From Bacillota bacterium (lineage in GTDB: Bacteria; Bacillota; Sulfobacillia; Sulfobacillales; Sulfobacillaceae), in NCBI GenBank assembly GCA_021784595.1, contig JAJYHT010000009.1, positions 1-64,000 of the forward strand: a stretch of DNA of 64,000 nucleotides, in the 5' to 3' direction. The first letter of the stretch is position 1, and the number at the start of each line of letters is the position of its first letter. Below the pieces are notes generated by a model. The model made no database searches. It was given only the letters and a program-made list of their open reading frames with translations, and was not told the DNA's origin. Shown here one piece after another: positions 24,027 to 32,672 of the stretch. Position numbers and translations under genes: made by a program.

Positions 24027-25228
24027 AAGGGGCAAAAAATGCGGCACTTCCGATTATGGCGGCAGCCATTATGGCGAATGATATAGTGGTGCTGAACGAA
24101 GTGCCCCGATTACGGGATATTGACGTCATGATCCAAGTCTTACAAGCGCTAGGTGCTAAAGTGTGGTGGGAAAGCGCCCAACTTATGATTGATCCAACGT
24201 CTATTGATCAATATGTGGTTCCTGCCGAATTAATGCAACAAATGCGGGCGTCTCTTTTTGTGTCCGGACCGTTGTTGGCACGGTTGGGGCAAGCTATGGT
24301 GTTTCAACCTGGCGGCTGCAATATCGGGGATCGTCCGATTGACCTACATGTCGATGGACTGACTAAGCTGGGGGCTTCGAGCTGCACTCAGCAAGGGCAA
24401 CTCATCCTGCAGGCCAATGGCTTGACTGGGACCGATGTCCATCTTTCCTATCCGTCCGTGGGAGCAACTGAAAATATTATGATGGCAGCGGCCCTGGCTA
24501 ATGGGGAAACGCGGATTCGAAATGCCGCCATGGAACCGGAGATAGTGGACTTGGCGCAATTTCTGGAGATGATGGGAGCCACCATCCGCGGCGCTGGTAC
24601 GTCAGAGGTGCGGATTTACGGCCAACCGCGTCTATCGGGCACAGAATACACCATTATTCCGGATCGTATTGAAGCCGGCAGCTTTGCTCTGGCGGTTGCC
24701 GCCGCTAGTGGGCATCTGCGGATAGAAAACTGCCTGGTCGACCACCTGCCCGGACTCTGGGGAAGGTTGCGTGAGGTAGGGGTAAAGGTCCATGAAGTGG
24801 ATGCCGAAACCATAGAAATTATTGCTCCAGAGCAATATCGGCGCATGTCGGTTTCTCTTAACACGAATCCGTATCCAGGATTTGCCACCGATCTGCAGCC
24901 GCAATTTATGGCATTCTTGTTAAAAGTTCCGGGGGTCCATCTGATTTCGGAGCGGGTCTTTGAAAATCGGCTGGGGCATGCTCGAGAACTACGCCGGATG
25001 GGGGCCCAAATCGCGGCGGATCAGCGGGTGGCGTTGATATACGGAGGACACAGCTTGTACGGAGCCAAAGTGTCGGCCATGGATTTGCGTGCAGGAGCTG
25101 GATTATTGATTGCGGGTCTGCAAGCCAACGATCAAACTGTCATTGAAGGACGGGAGATTATCGAGCGCGGCTATGAGAATTTTGCTGGTCGGTTGTCTGC
25201 CATCGGCGCCGATGTAACGCTGGCCTAG
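23972..25228 (+). CDS. murA: UDP-GlcNAc 1-carboxyvinyltransferase
   Basis: 418 residues of the EPSP-synthase fold. The N-terminus has K-G-A-K-N-A-A-L-P, and the loop P-G-G-C-N-I-G-D-R-P-I-D has catalytic Cys116, so the enzyme should be of the fosfomycin-sensitive Cys type. It transfers enolpyruvate from PEP to UDP-GlcNAc, the first committed wall step. ATG 23972 is preceded by GGGAGGA at 11 bases and begins at the conserved N-terminus. It occupies the place after murB where Bacillus has divIB (ftsQ). Confidence 0.96.
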   Translation: MGQFVVRGGRRLEGTLRVKGAKNAALPIMAAAIMANDIVVLNEVPRLRDIDVMIQVLQALGAKVWWESAQLMIDPTSIDQYVVPAELMQQMRASLFVSGPLLARLGQAMVFQPGGCNIGDRPIDLHVDGLTKLGASSCTQQGQLILQANGLTGTDVHLSYPSVGATENIMMAAALANGETRIRNAAMEPEIVDLAQFLEMMGATIRGAGTSEVRIYGQPRLSGTEYTIIPDRIEAGSFALAVAAASGHLRIENCLVDHLPGLWGRLREVGVKVHEVDAETIEIIAPEQYRRMSVSLNTNPYPGFATDLQPQFMAFLLKVPGVHLISERVFENRLGHARELRRMGAQIAADQRVALIYGGHSLYGAKVSAMDLRAGAGLLIAGLQANDQTVIEGREIIERGYENFAGRLSAIGADVTLA

Positions 25229-25270
25229 GCTATACTAAAGAATATTTGAACAACATGGGACCGGTGGGAA

Positions 25271-25966
25271 ATGGACGCATCTCGGCGATGGAACCTGGTG
25301 CTGGCGGCGATTGCGATGGTGTTGGGGATATTAGTCAGCCAGCAAATGCGTCTGGTTGCCGTGCTGAACAATACCACGCGGGTACAGCAGGGGAAGATTT
25401 TAACGTATTTAGTGACGAGAACGATTGAGGAAAATCAGGCTTTAAATCGCCAAGTGGCAGACTTGTCATCCCAGCTTAGCGGTTTGGCCCCTCCTCCGCT
25501 TAGTCCCCTCAAAAGGCATTTGGCGCAGGCAGAGCGTATGGCGGGATTAACCCCGGTGAGCGGGCCAGGAGTGGTGGTCAAGATTCATGATGCGACGGGC
25601 GCATCATTTCCTGGAGAGCCTGCCATCTATGAATTGGTCCATGACCAATATGTGCTGCATATTGTCGGGGTGCTGTCGGCGGCTGGCGCTACGGCCATTT
25701 CGATTGACGGCCAACGGTATGTGTCGACGACATCGATTTTTTGTGCAGGACCGACCATTCGCATTAACGGCATCAATTACGGCTCTCCCTATGTTATCGA
25801 AGCGGTCGGTCCCCCTCTAGCAATGCTGGCGGCATTGAACAAGGATCCCGACGTTCAGGGATGGTCTCAATTGGTATCGATTCAATATGGCATGCGACCG
25901 CAATTGAAAGTTCTGGGATATCAACTGCCAGTACATTTTTCTCAAGCCGAACCTGCTAAGATATAG
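25271..25966 (+). CDS. DUF881-family membrane-anchored protein (YlxW/YlxX type)
   Basis: 231 residues: an N-terminal membrane segment (about 8-27), a coiled-coil stretch (about 45-75), then the DUF881 domain with S-G-P-G-V-V-V-K-I-H-D and the A-I-S-I-D-G-Q-R motif. DUF881 genes stand between murB/divIB and sbp/ftsA in many Firmicutes. Their function is not established; they are thought to act at the cell surface or divisome. The start ATG has GGTGGG a few bases upstream. Confidence 0.9.
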   Translation: MDASRRWNLVLAAIAMVLGILVSQQMRLVAVLNNTTRVQQGKILTYLVTRTIEENQALNRQVADLSSQLSGLAPPPLSPLKRHLAQAERMAGLTPVSGPGVVVKIHDATGASFPGEPAIYELVHDQYVLHIVGVLSAAGATAISIDGQRYVSTTSIFCAGPTIRINGINYGSPYVIEAVGPPLAMLAALNKDPDVQGWSQLVSIQYGMRPQLKVLGYQLPVHFSQAEPAKI

Positions 25967-25996
25967 GGAAATACCTCAGGGGGGCTCAACCCAAAG

Positions 25997-26365
25997 ATGT
26001 GGATCGTTTTAGTAGGCTTGCTAGCAGGACTGTTGATTGGACTTGCCTTTCCCATTATTTTGCCATTGGCCTTTGCGCAATATTTATCGATAGCGCTGTT
26101 GGCGGCGTTAGATACGGCATTTGGGGGAGCTCGGGCTGGCCTTGAGGGGCGTTTTGTACCGGTGACTTTTGTGTCGGGTTTGATTACCAATGCGATTTTA
26201 GCGGCCTTATTCACTTATGCAGGCAACAAGTTGGGGGTTCCACTATTCTATGCTGCGCTGTTTGCGTTTGGCTACCGGATTTTTCAAAACCTGGGCAGTA
26301 TTCGCCACCTTCTCGTGGACCGCTGGATAAAATCTCGTTCAAAATTGCATCAAACTTCTCTATGA
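25997..26365 (+). CDS. sbp: Small basic protein Sbp (DUF1290)
   Basis: 122 residues with four predicted membrane segments and a basic C-terminus, matching the Sbp/DUF1290 family. Internal markers are A-L-L-A-A-L-D-T-A-F-G-G-A-R-A and F-V-S-G-L-I-T-N. It lies between the DUF881 gene and ftsA exactly as in Bacillus subtilis. Its role is unknown. A G-rich stretch (CAGGGGGG) sits upstream of the ATG. Confidence 0.9.
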   Translation: MWIVLVGLLAGLLIGLAFPIILPLAFAQYLSIALLAALDTAFGGARAGLEGRFVPVTFVSGLITNAILAALFTYAGNKLGVPLFYAALFAFGYRIFQNLGSIRHLLVDRWIKSRSKLHQTSL

Positions 26366-26438
26366 GGCAGGAATATGACCTAGGTAGAGAGAAAAGGAGA
26401 AAGAGGGATGGTGTCGAATTTATCCTCGGAGGTGTGTT

Positions 26439-27635
26439 GTGCCTAAACGCCCACTGATTTTAGCCATAGATGTTGGCACCACTAAAGTGTCGGCTTTAGT
26501 TGCAGAAGTGCGTCCAGATGGAGAACTGGCAGTCTTGGGCATTTCGGCGACGCCCGTGGTGGGAATGCGACGGGGATTAGTGTTCGAGGTAGAACGGGTG
26601 GCGTTAGCCATCCGGGATGCAGTAAACCGCTCTAACAGCATGGCGGGCAGTGATTTAACCCAGGCCGCGGTGGCGGTAAACGGCGATCACTTGACGATTG
26701 TGCCGGGACAAGCCCGAATCGGACTAAAGACAGGAACGATTCGCGAGGAAGATTTGCGGGGAGTCTTGTCCAAAGCAGCTCAAGTTCCTCTCGATGGCGA
26801 CCGGGAACCCATTCAAACCTTGCGACGGGGTATCGGCGTGGATGGATTTCGAGGGGTGGTGGATCCGGTGGGGATGGTCGCTCACCAGTTGGATGCCGAT
26901 GTGTTTGTCGTGTCGGGAGCATCGACCGTGGTGCGCAACTTGCGCCGGGTGGTCAGCATGGCGGGATTGACCCCAACTATCTTGGTGCCGGCTCCGCGGG
27001 CTTCGGCCGAGGCCGTGTTATCCGACGATGAAAAGCAATTAGGGGTGGTACATCTAGACATTGGGGGAGGGACGACCGGCATTACCGTGTATCGCGCTGG
27101 CCATCTCCAATATCTGGGTGTTGTGCCGCTGGGTGGGGAATCGATAACATCGGATTTGAGCGTCGGATTAGGCGTAGTGACAACTCAAGCAGAGCGATTG
27201 AAATTAGAATATGCCGCAGTAGGCGCCGATCGCGAAGGCACGTTAGAAGTGCGGGCGGTCAGTGGCCAATCTGTTAAACTAATCCCGGTTAAAGAATTGG
27301 AAGATATTGTGGAAGCCCGTGTGGATGAATGGACTCACTTTGTAGAGAGCCATTTGCAGCGCATCGAATGGTCTAAGGGACCCGCAGCTGGGGTGGTGAT
27401 AACCGGCGGAGGGGCCATGTTAAAGGGCTTAGCCTCGCATTTGGAATCTCGCTGGGGTTGGCCAGTGCGGCTTGGGGCACCTTTTGGACTGGGGGGCCTT
27501 TCAGATTTGTCAAAAAGCCCAGGATATGCCACTGTGGTAGGTGTAGCAAAAAATGCAATGGCAGAAGGCGTCAGACCGGCACCGGATACGGTGTGGGACC
27601 GCCTCATAAAATTTTGGATGCATTTGTGGACGTAA
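26439..27635 (+). CDS. ftsA: Cell division protein FtsA
   Basis: 398 residues of the actin-like ATPase fold: I-D-V-G-T-T-K-V phosphate-1 motif at the N-terminus, L-D-I-G-G-G-T-T-G phosphate-2 motif, and I-T-G-G-G-A-M-L-K-G adenosine motif. The C-terminal residues (W-D-R-L-I-K-F-W-M-H-L-W) form an amphipathic helix, the membrane anchor. FtsA ties FtsZ filaments to the membrane. Start GTG 26439 follows GGAGGTG closely. ftsZ begins 35 bases after it. Confidence 0.96.
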   Translation: MPKRPLILAIDVGTTKVSALVAEVRPDGELAVLGISATPVVGMRRGLVFEVERVALAIRDAVNRSNSMAGSDLTQAAVAVNGDHLTIVPGQARIGLKTGTIREEDLRGVLSKAAQVPLDGDREPIQTLRRGIGVDGFRGVVDPVGMVAHQLDADVFVVSGASTVVRNLRRVVSMAGLTPTILVPAPRASAEAVLSDDEKQLGVVHLDIGGGTTGITVYRAGHLQYLGVVPLGGESITSDLSVGLGVVTTQAERLKLEYAAVGADREGTLEVRAVSGQSVKLIPVKELEDIVEARVDEWTHFVESHLQRIEWSKGPAAGVVITGGGAMLKGLASHLESRWGWPVRLGAPFGLGGLSDLSKSPGYATVVGVAKNAMAEGVRPAPDTVWDRLIKFWMHLWT

Positions 27636-27670
27636 ACGCCAAGGCCTGTAGGCCCTAGGGAGGTTCTAGG

Positions 27671-28732
27671 ATGTTGGAATTTGATCAATCGGCTGAGAAC
27701 TTTGCGGTCATTAAAGTGGTGGGAGTAGGGGGAGGCGGGACTAATGCGGTTAACCGCATGATACATGCGGGGTTAAAAGGTGTGGAGTTTATCGCCATCA
27801 ACACCGATGCTCAAGCCCTAGCATTGTCCATGGCGCCTACAAGACTGCAAGTAGGGACCAAGCTTACCAAGGGCCTTGGTGCTGGCGCCAATCCAGATAT
27901 TGGTCAAAAAGCAGCCGAAGAAAGCCGGGAAATGATTGCTGATGCGCTAAAGGGCGCTGATATGGTCTTTATTACCGCGGGTATGGGAGGTGGCACCGGC
28001 ACTGGTGCGGCGCCTGTAGTGGCGGAGGTGGCCAAGGAGGTAGGGGCTTTGGCAGTAGGAGTTGTGACCAAGCCGTTCACCTTTGAGGGAAGGCGTCGGC
28101 AGAGTTTCGCTGAAAAAGGCGCGGCGAATTTAAAGGCTAAAGTCGATACCTTGATTACGATCCCCAATGACCGGCTGCTGCAAGTGGTGGAAAAACGCAC
28201 GGCGATAGTGGAAGCTTTTCGGATAGCCGACGACGTGCTTCGCCAAGGCGTCCAGGGTATTTCTGACTTGATTGCGGTACCCGGACTCATCAATTTGGAT
28301 TTTGCGGATGTTAAGACCATTATGTCTGAAATGGGCTCGGCATTAATGGGAGTGGGAGTTAGCCAAGGTGAAGCTCGGGCTGCTACGGCTGCTAAGGCCG
28401 CCATCTCCAGCCCTCTGCTGGAGACCAGCATCGACGGCGCGCGCGGTGTGTTGTTGAATATTACCGGCGGTAGTGACCTGTCTTTGTTTGAAGTGAATGA
28501 AGCGGCTGAAATTGTCATCCAGGCAGCGGATCCAGAAGCTAACATCATTTTTGGCGCAGTTATCGACGAGTCATTGAAGGACGAGGTGCGTGTCACGGTG
28601 ATCGCCACCGGATTCTCGGGAGAACGCAACATGCGGCGCCCTGAGGTCGATTCGGGACGAGAAGAAGTCGAAATTAAGCCGTTTGCCAACGACGATTTGG
28701 ACATTCCCGCCTTCTTGCGTCGCCGCACCTAA
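27671..28732 (+). CDS. ftsZ: Cell division protein FtsZ
   Basis: 353 residues of a bacterial tubulin. The GTP-binding loop is G104[11 protein letters not shown], N-terminal G-G-G-G-T-N-A-V, and the C-terminal conserved peptide [11 protein letters not shown] that binds FtsA, SepF and other partners. It forms the Z ring. The linker before that peptide is very short (roughly 25 residues). It ends the dcw operon; a terminator follows at 28767. Confidence 0.98.
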   Translation: MLEFDQSAENFAVIKVVGVGGGGTNAVNRMIHAGLKGVEFIAINTDAQALALSMAPTRLQVGTKLTKGLGAGANPDIGQKAAEESREMIADALKGADMVFITAGMGGGTGTGAAPVVAEVAKEVGALAVGVVTKPFTFEGRRRQSFAEKGAANLKAKVDTLITIPNDRLLQVVEKRTAIVEAFRIADDVLRQGVQGISDLIAVPGLINLDFADVKTIMSEMGSALMGVGVSQGEARAATAAKAAISSPLLETSIDGARGVLLNITGGSDLSLFEVNEAAEIVIQAADPEANIIFGAVIDESLKDEVRVTVIATGFSGERNMRRPEVDSGREEVEIKPFANDDLDIPAFLRRRT

Positions 28733-28766
28733 AGGCGCTAGAGAAAAGCTTTCGCTCTATATACCC

Positions 28767-28791
28767 ATCCGCCCTTACCGGGCGGATTTTT
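28767..28791 (+). terminator. Rho-independent terminator after ftsZ
   Basis: Perfect 8-bp stem ATCCGCCC / GGGCGGAT with loop TTACC, followed by TTTTTG. It closes the wall-synthesis and division operon. Confidence 0.92.
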
Positions 28792-28823
28792 GTCGTCAAT
28801 TTGATGGACTGACCTTGCTTTGT

Positions 28824-28856
28824 ATGACACGATTTTTTCGAGATATTGCCTAGAAT
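28824..28856 (+). promoter_or_regulatory. Possible spoIIG-type promoter
   Basis: A -10 like TAGAAT (28851-28856) lies 21 bases after a -35 like ATGACA (28824-28829), far wider than the usual 17. The Bacillus spoIIG promoter is known for such wide spacing (22 bases) and for activation by Spo0A. A sequence close to an inverted 0A box (TTCGAGA, 28837-28843) stands between the two. The match is suggestive only. Confidence 0.35.
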
Positions 28857-28925
28857 AGGGGCCGACAGACATACCAGGCATAAGCGAGCGCATAAGGTGT
28901 CTAATGTAGACAAGGGGGTCTGGTC

Positions 28926-29816
28926 ATGGTCGATGGGATAAGCACCCTCCTCCTCAGCCTAGAGATGGATGGCGTCCTTTTGTGGCTCACCTCCCGTCTG
29001 TTGGGTTTGAGGACCCGTCACTTTCGGTTGCTGACAGGAGCCTTGATTGGAATTCTTCCTACGCTATGGGTATTGCTGAGGCAAAATCTTTATGCGCTTC
29101 CCTGGGGAATTGTTGCGATATGGCCCATAGTCATGCTGAGTGTGGCGTTGGCCCCGCTGCCGCGGCGCTTATGGCTCGCGAGTTATGCCATTTTGTTAGG
29201 AGGAACGGTGGTGGCGGCAGGTCTGGCTCTGGCAATGCTGACGTGGGCAGATCGGGTTGCCCCTAACCTTCCGTCTTGGCCTTGGATGTTCTTGTTGCTG
29301 CCGGGCATTGTGACAGGGTTGACAATTTGGGGGCCAAAATGGGGAAGGCGACATGCCAATGCGGTAGGCACCCTTGGCGATGTGCGGCTGTTATTAGATG
29401 GGAAAGCCATGGTGGTGCGCGCACTATGGGATTCGGGGAATCAGTTGCAAGATCCCGTATTGCGGCGGCCGGTCATAGTTATAGAAACCAAAGTCGCCAT
29501 TGAGTGGCTGCCGGTTGAAGTGTTGCATTGGGTCGTGGAGGTAACCCAAGGACACCTCGCAACACCTCCCGCGGCATGGCAAGGTAAATTGGGAATTATT
29601 TCGTTTCATTCTTTAGGCGGCAATGGTCGACTGCCAGTACTGGCCATCGATTATGCCGAAGGGCTGAAAGACGGGGTAGCCTATCGTCTAATGCCAGTCG
29701 TCGCTGGGTTCAGCGCAGCCCCGGTGGCACAAGACCATTCATACCAAGCGTTGTGTAATCCGTCATGCATTGCGCCATTGCGTGGGAATTCTGGAAGGGA
29801 GGGAGTGGGAGCATGA
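28926..29816 (+). CDS. spoIIGA: SpoIIGA, pro-sigma-E processing peptidase
   Basis: 296 residues: about five N-terminal membrane segments (1-140), then a soluble domain with D169-S-G-N, the aspartic-protease signature of SpoIIGA (retropepsin-like, active as a dimer). It sits in the sporulation septum and cleaves the pro-sequence of SigE when the forespore signal SpoIIR arrives. Both partners are encoded here: sigE overlaps its stop and spoIIR is 2.9 kb downstream. Confidence 0.94.
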   Translation: MVDGISTLLLSLEMDGVLLWLTSRLLGLRTRHFRLLTGALIGILPTLWVLLRQNLYALPWGIVAIWPIVMLSVALAPLPRRLWLASYAILLGGTVVAAGLALAMLTWADRVAPNLPSWPWMFLLLPGIVTGLTIWGPKWGRRHANAVGTLGDVRLLLDGKAMVVRALWDSGNQLQDPVLRRPVIVIETKVAIEWLPVEVLHWVVEVTQGHLATPPAAWQGKLGIISFHSLGGNGRLPVLAIDYAEGLKDGVAYRLMPVVAGFSAAPVAQDHSYQALCNPSCIAPLRGNSGREGVGA

Positions 29817-30556
29817 TTCAGCAAATGCGTCGGGCATCTCTATCCGTGTGGATAGTACGCGTGGGCGGCCTCATTCGCAACTGGTTGGGTTTAGACCCTA
29901 AGGTTTCCGACATTCATTATGTGGGATCGAGTGAAGCACTGCCGCCGCCATTGAGTTTGGATGAGGAGGCTCACTTATTGATGTCACTCAGTCAGGGCGA
30001 CATCGGTGTTCGTTCGGTCTTGATTGAGCGCAATCTTCGACTGGTGGTCTACATAGCGAGAAAGTTTGAGAACACCGGGGTTGGAATTGAGGATTTGGTG
30101 TCCATCGGCACTATTGGTCTTATCAAGGCAGTCAACACGTTTAATGTGGAAAAACGCATCAAACTTGCTACCTATGCCTCCAAATGCATCGAGAACGAAA
30201 TTTTAATGTACTTGCGGCGCAACTCTCGTCTGAGGTCCGAAGTATCTTTTGACGAGCCGCTTAATGTGGATTGGGATGGCAATGAATTGCTGTTGTCGGA
30301 TGTTTTGGGGACTGAGAATGATATTATTTATAAACGGTTGGAGGAAGAGGTAGACCGCTCATTGTTGCGACGGGCTTTGGATAAATTGAATAGCCGTGAG
30401 CGACGCATCATGGAATTGCGGTTTGGATTGCATGATGGAAATGAGCGCACCCAAAAGGAAGTGGCTGATTCGCTGGGCATTTCCCAATCCTACATCTCAC
30501 GGCTGGAAAAGCGCATAATCAAAAGACTTCAAAAAGAGTTTCGCCGCATGGAATAA
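29813..30556 (+). CDS. sigE: Sporulation sigma factor SigE (pro-form)
   Basis: 247 residues, close to SigE of Bacillus through regions 2-4: [29 protein letters not shown] and [12 protein letters not shown]. The first 35 or so residues are a basic amphipathic pro-sequence ending before [11 protein letters not shown], where SpoIIGA should cut. It is somewhat longer than the 27 residues in Bacillus. ATG 29813 lies in the spoIIGA stop with AAGGGAGGGAG upstream. SigE directs mother-cell transcription. Confidence 0.97.
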   Translation: MIQQMRRASLSVWIVRVGGLIRNWLGLDPKVSDIHYVGSSEALPPPLSLDEEAHLLMSLSQGDIGVRSVLIERNLRLVVYIARKFENTGVGIEDLVSIGTIGLIKAVNTFNVEKRIKLATYASKCIENEILMYLRRNSRLRSEVSFDEPLNVDWDGNELLLSDVLGTENDIIYKRLEEEVDRSLLRRALDKLNSRERRIMELRFGLHDGNERTQKEVADSLGISQSYISRLEKRIIKRLQKEFRRME

Positions 30557-30579
30557 ACCTTTATGCTGCGGGATATCGC

Positions 30580-30605
30580 GAAGGCTCGTAATGGTGCGAG
30601 CCTTC
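30580..30605. terminator. Hairpin between convergent sigE and the GNAT gene
   Basis: Perfect 9-bp stem GAAGGCTCG / CGAGCCTTC with an 8-base loop, located between two gene ends that face each other. No T-run follows on either strand, so efficiency is uncertain. Confidence 0.5.
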
Positions 30606-30628
30606 TGAAGGCATGATGAGGAGTTGTT

Positions 30629-31588
30629 TTAACGATCAGGTGGGTCTAGTAGGCATTCCATCAATTCGGTATCTCTCCACTGGCAATCCAATTTTGCTTG
30701 TTGGTGAAGAATTCCCACAGACTGAAAGCCATTTGTTTGATAGAGACGTCGTGCCGCACGGTTCTCAGGAAAGAGTGTGAGAACAAGTTTGTGGAAATTA
30801 TTTTGGCGAGCCCAATCTAAGCCAGCCTGCAAGAGCCGGGTTCCTACACGCTGACCGCGAGCTGCTCGGTCCACATAGATGGAGATGTCGGCCACAAACC
30901 GATACACTGCACGAGCGCTGTAGGGGTTGAGAGACAACCATCCTACAACCTTGGCATCGGTTTCCGCGACTAAGACAGCGAAGCGCGGGTCGCGGTCTGA
31001 AATCCAATGTGCTCGTTCCTGTGCGCTATAAAGGCTGGTTTCGAATGTGGCGACCCGATCCTCAATGCCTTGATTGTAAATCGCGGCAATGGCAGTGGCA
31101 TCGCTTATGCGCGCCGGTCGGACACGCACTGGGCGAATGGTCAACGACAGATGCATCAAGGTGGCCGATAGGTCGCAGGCACCCTGCATCTCGTCGCTTG
31201 ATTGGATTAGCGGAGGCGCTTGATCGCGTGTGATCGCAACAAATCCCCAAGAGGCAAAAAATGCTTGAGCGGTCGTCGTGAGCAAGTAGACATCCTGGGT
31301 GCCTTCGGACTGCAGGTCGTGCAACACAGTCCATACCAAGCCACTGCCGTAATAACGTCCGCGGTGAGATGCAGCCACAACCAATGATCGCAATAACGCG
31401 CTGGATTGATAACGTTCAATGCCAATCACCGCGATGGGCCGACGTGCTCTATCAGTTTTGACCCACCATTTCCGCTGAACATCCGGTGACGGCACCGGAA
31501 GGTTGGCCGCCTTCCATAGTTGTTCGATGTTAGGCATCGCTGGCCAGGGTGCTGTCACCCTGGTCAAATCAGGAGTCCTCGGCCCCAT
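30629..31588 (-). CDS. Double GNAT acetyltransferase (ArsN2-like + ArsN1/PAT-like fusion)
   Basis: 319 residues with two GNAT domains. The first (about 15-135) has A-L-L-R-S-L-V-V-A-A-S-H-R-G and V-Y-L-L-T-T-T-A-Q-A-F-F, hallmarks of the ArsN2 group. The second (about 150-319) starts I-R-P-V-R-V-R-P-A-R-I-S-D-A and has A-I-Y-N-Q-G-I-E-D-R-V-A-T-F-E-T, the signature of phosphinothricin/arsinothricin N-acetyltransferases (ArsN1/PAT). ATG 31588 has GGGAGG 8 bases upstream. The second domain probably acetylates amino-acid-like toxins; the ArsN2 role is not firmly known. It lies divergently between sigE and sigG. Confidence 0.85.
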   Translation of the reverse strand: MGPRTPDLTRVTAPWPAMPNIEQLWKAANLPVPSPDVQRKWWVKTDRARRPIAVIGIERYQSSALLRSLVVAASHRGRYYGSGLVWTVLHDLQSEGTQDVYLLTTTAQAFFASWGFVAITRDQAPPLIQSSDEMQGACDLSATLMHLSLTIRPVRVRPARISDATAIAAIYNQGIEDRVATFETSLYSAQERAHWISDRDPRFAVLVAETDAKVVGWLSLNPYSARAVYRFVADISIYVDRAARGQRVGTRLLQAGLDWARQNNFHKLVLTLFPENRAARRLYQTNGFQSVGILHQQAKLDCQWRDTELMECLLDPPDR

Positions 31589-31760
31589 CCTTTTTGCCTC
31601 CCTGAGATTAATGGTGTGATGATGCAATGATGATATCATGCCATAGCTAATCTGTTCGCTGCGTTTCCTACAGGTACCTCTGAGCTTGCTTTAAGGGGGC
31701 GGGTCTCTTTGCCCTAAAAAGGCATAGCGGTGCCATTTTGTGCCAAATGAATGGCGTGCG

Positions 31761-31790
31761 GTATAGGGGCGTGGCGATTTGGTGATACTG
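31761..31790 (+). promoter_or_regulatory. Sigma-F-type promoter of sigG
   Basis: GTATA (31761-31765), exactly 15 bases, then GGTGATACTG (31781-31790). This matches the Bacillus sigma-F consensus GYATA-N15-GGNNANANTR at every defined position. It lies 46 bases before the sigG start. In Bacillus sigG is transcribed by sigma-F in the forespore, so both sequence and context agree. spoIIR, also sigma-F dependent in Bacillus, follows in the same direction without an evident promoter of its own. Confidence 0.8.
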
Positions 31791-31835
31791 CAGTTGTGAG
31801 TCGGTCGACGGCTCCGGGGAGGGACACAACATCAA

Positions 31836-32609
31836 ATGCCGCTCAACAAGGTAGAAATCCCTGGCGTCAACACCGCCAAACTGCCGGTCCTGACCAATGT
31901 CAAAATGCGGGAATTGTTCGCCGCCATGCAAGCAGGAGATGTGGGAGCACGTGATCAACTGATTAATGGCAACTTGCGGTTGGTGTTAAGCGTGATCCAA
32001 AGATTTCAAAATCGCGGCGAACACAGTGATGACTTGTTTCAAGTCGGGTGCATCGGACTTATGAAAGCCATTGACAATTTTGATCTGGGTCAAAACGTCA
32101 AGTTTTCCACCTATGCGGTCCCGATGATTATTGGAGAGATCCGCCGCTACTTGCGAGACAACAATCCGATACGGGTTAGCCGCTCATTGCGCGATATCGC
32201 ATATAAGGCGCTCCAAGTGCGTGACGGGTTGGTGCATCGATTCTCCAAAGAGCCTACCATCAGTGAAATCGCGCAGGAGTTGTCGGTGCCCAGAGAAGAT
32301 GTCCTCTATGCATTAGACGCTATTCAAGAGCCGATGTCGCTATTTGAACCGATTTATCACGATGGCGGGGACCCCATTTATGTCATGGACCAAATTAGTG
32401 ATGAGAAAAATCATGACCGCAATTGGCTGGAGGGCATCGCGATTCGTGAAGCCATGCAGAGGCTCAATGACCGTGAACGTTTGATTCTTACTATGCGGTT
32501 TTTTGATGGCAAGACCCAAATGGAAGTCGCCGATGAGATTGGCATTAGTCAAGCGCAAGTGTCCCGGTTGGAAAAAGGTGCCTTGACCCATATGCGCAAA
32601 TTCATGTAA
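31836..32609 (+). CDS. sigG: Late forespore sigma factor SigG
   Basis: 257 residues nearly identical in its core to Bacillus SigG: N-K-V-E-I-P-G-V-N-T at the N-terminus, N-G-N-L-R-L-V-L-S-V-I-Q-R-F, S-L-R-D-I-A-Y-K-A-L-Q-V-R, S-L-F-E-P-I-Y-H-D-G-G-D-P-I-Y-V-M and I-S-Q-A-Q-V-S-R-L-E-K. ATG 31836 gives the usual family N-terminus; GGGGAGGG lies somewhat far (about 14 bases) upstream. SigG drives SASP and germination genes in the forespore. Confidence 0.97.
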   Translation: MPLNKVEIPGVNTAKLPVLTNVKMRELFAAMQAGDVGARDQLINGNLRLVLSVIQRFQNRGEHSDDLFQVGCIGLMKAIDNFDLGQNVKFSTYAVPMIIGEIRRYLRDNNPIRVSRSLRDIAYKALQVRDGLVHRFSKEPTISEIAQELSVPREDVLYALDAIQEPMSLFEPIYHDGGDPIYVMDQISDEKNHDRNWLEGIAIREAMQRLNDRERLILTMRFFDGKTQMEVADEIGISQAQVSRLEKGALTHMRKFM

Positions 32610-32672
32610 TTCGGCTTGGAAGTGAACTGGGGAAATGGTTTTGGGATGGGTTAAAGGGAGTTAGGGAACGTT

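Noticed and set aside
27904-28728. Long frame antisense to ftsZ
   Set aside because: It is the shadow of ftsZ codon bias; it has no ribosome site and no family match.
31630-31639. Palindrome ATGATATCAT upstream of the double GNAT gene
   Set aside because: Only 10 bp, AT-rich and without a matching second copy or clear promoter around it; too weak to call an operator.
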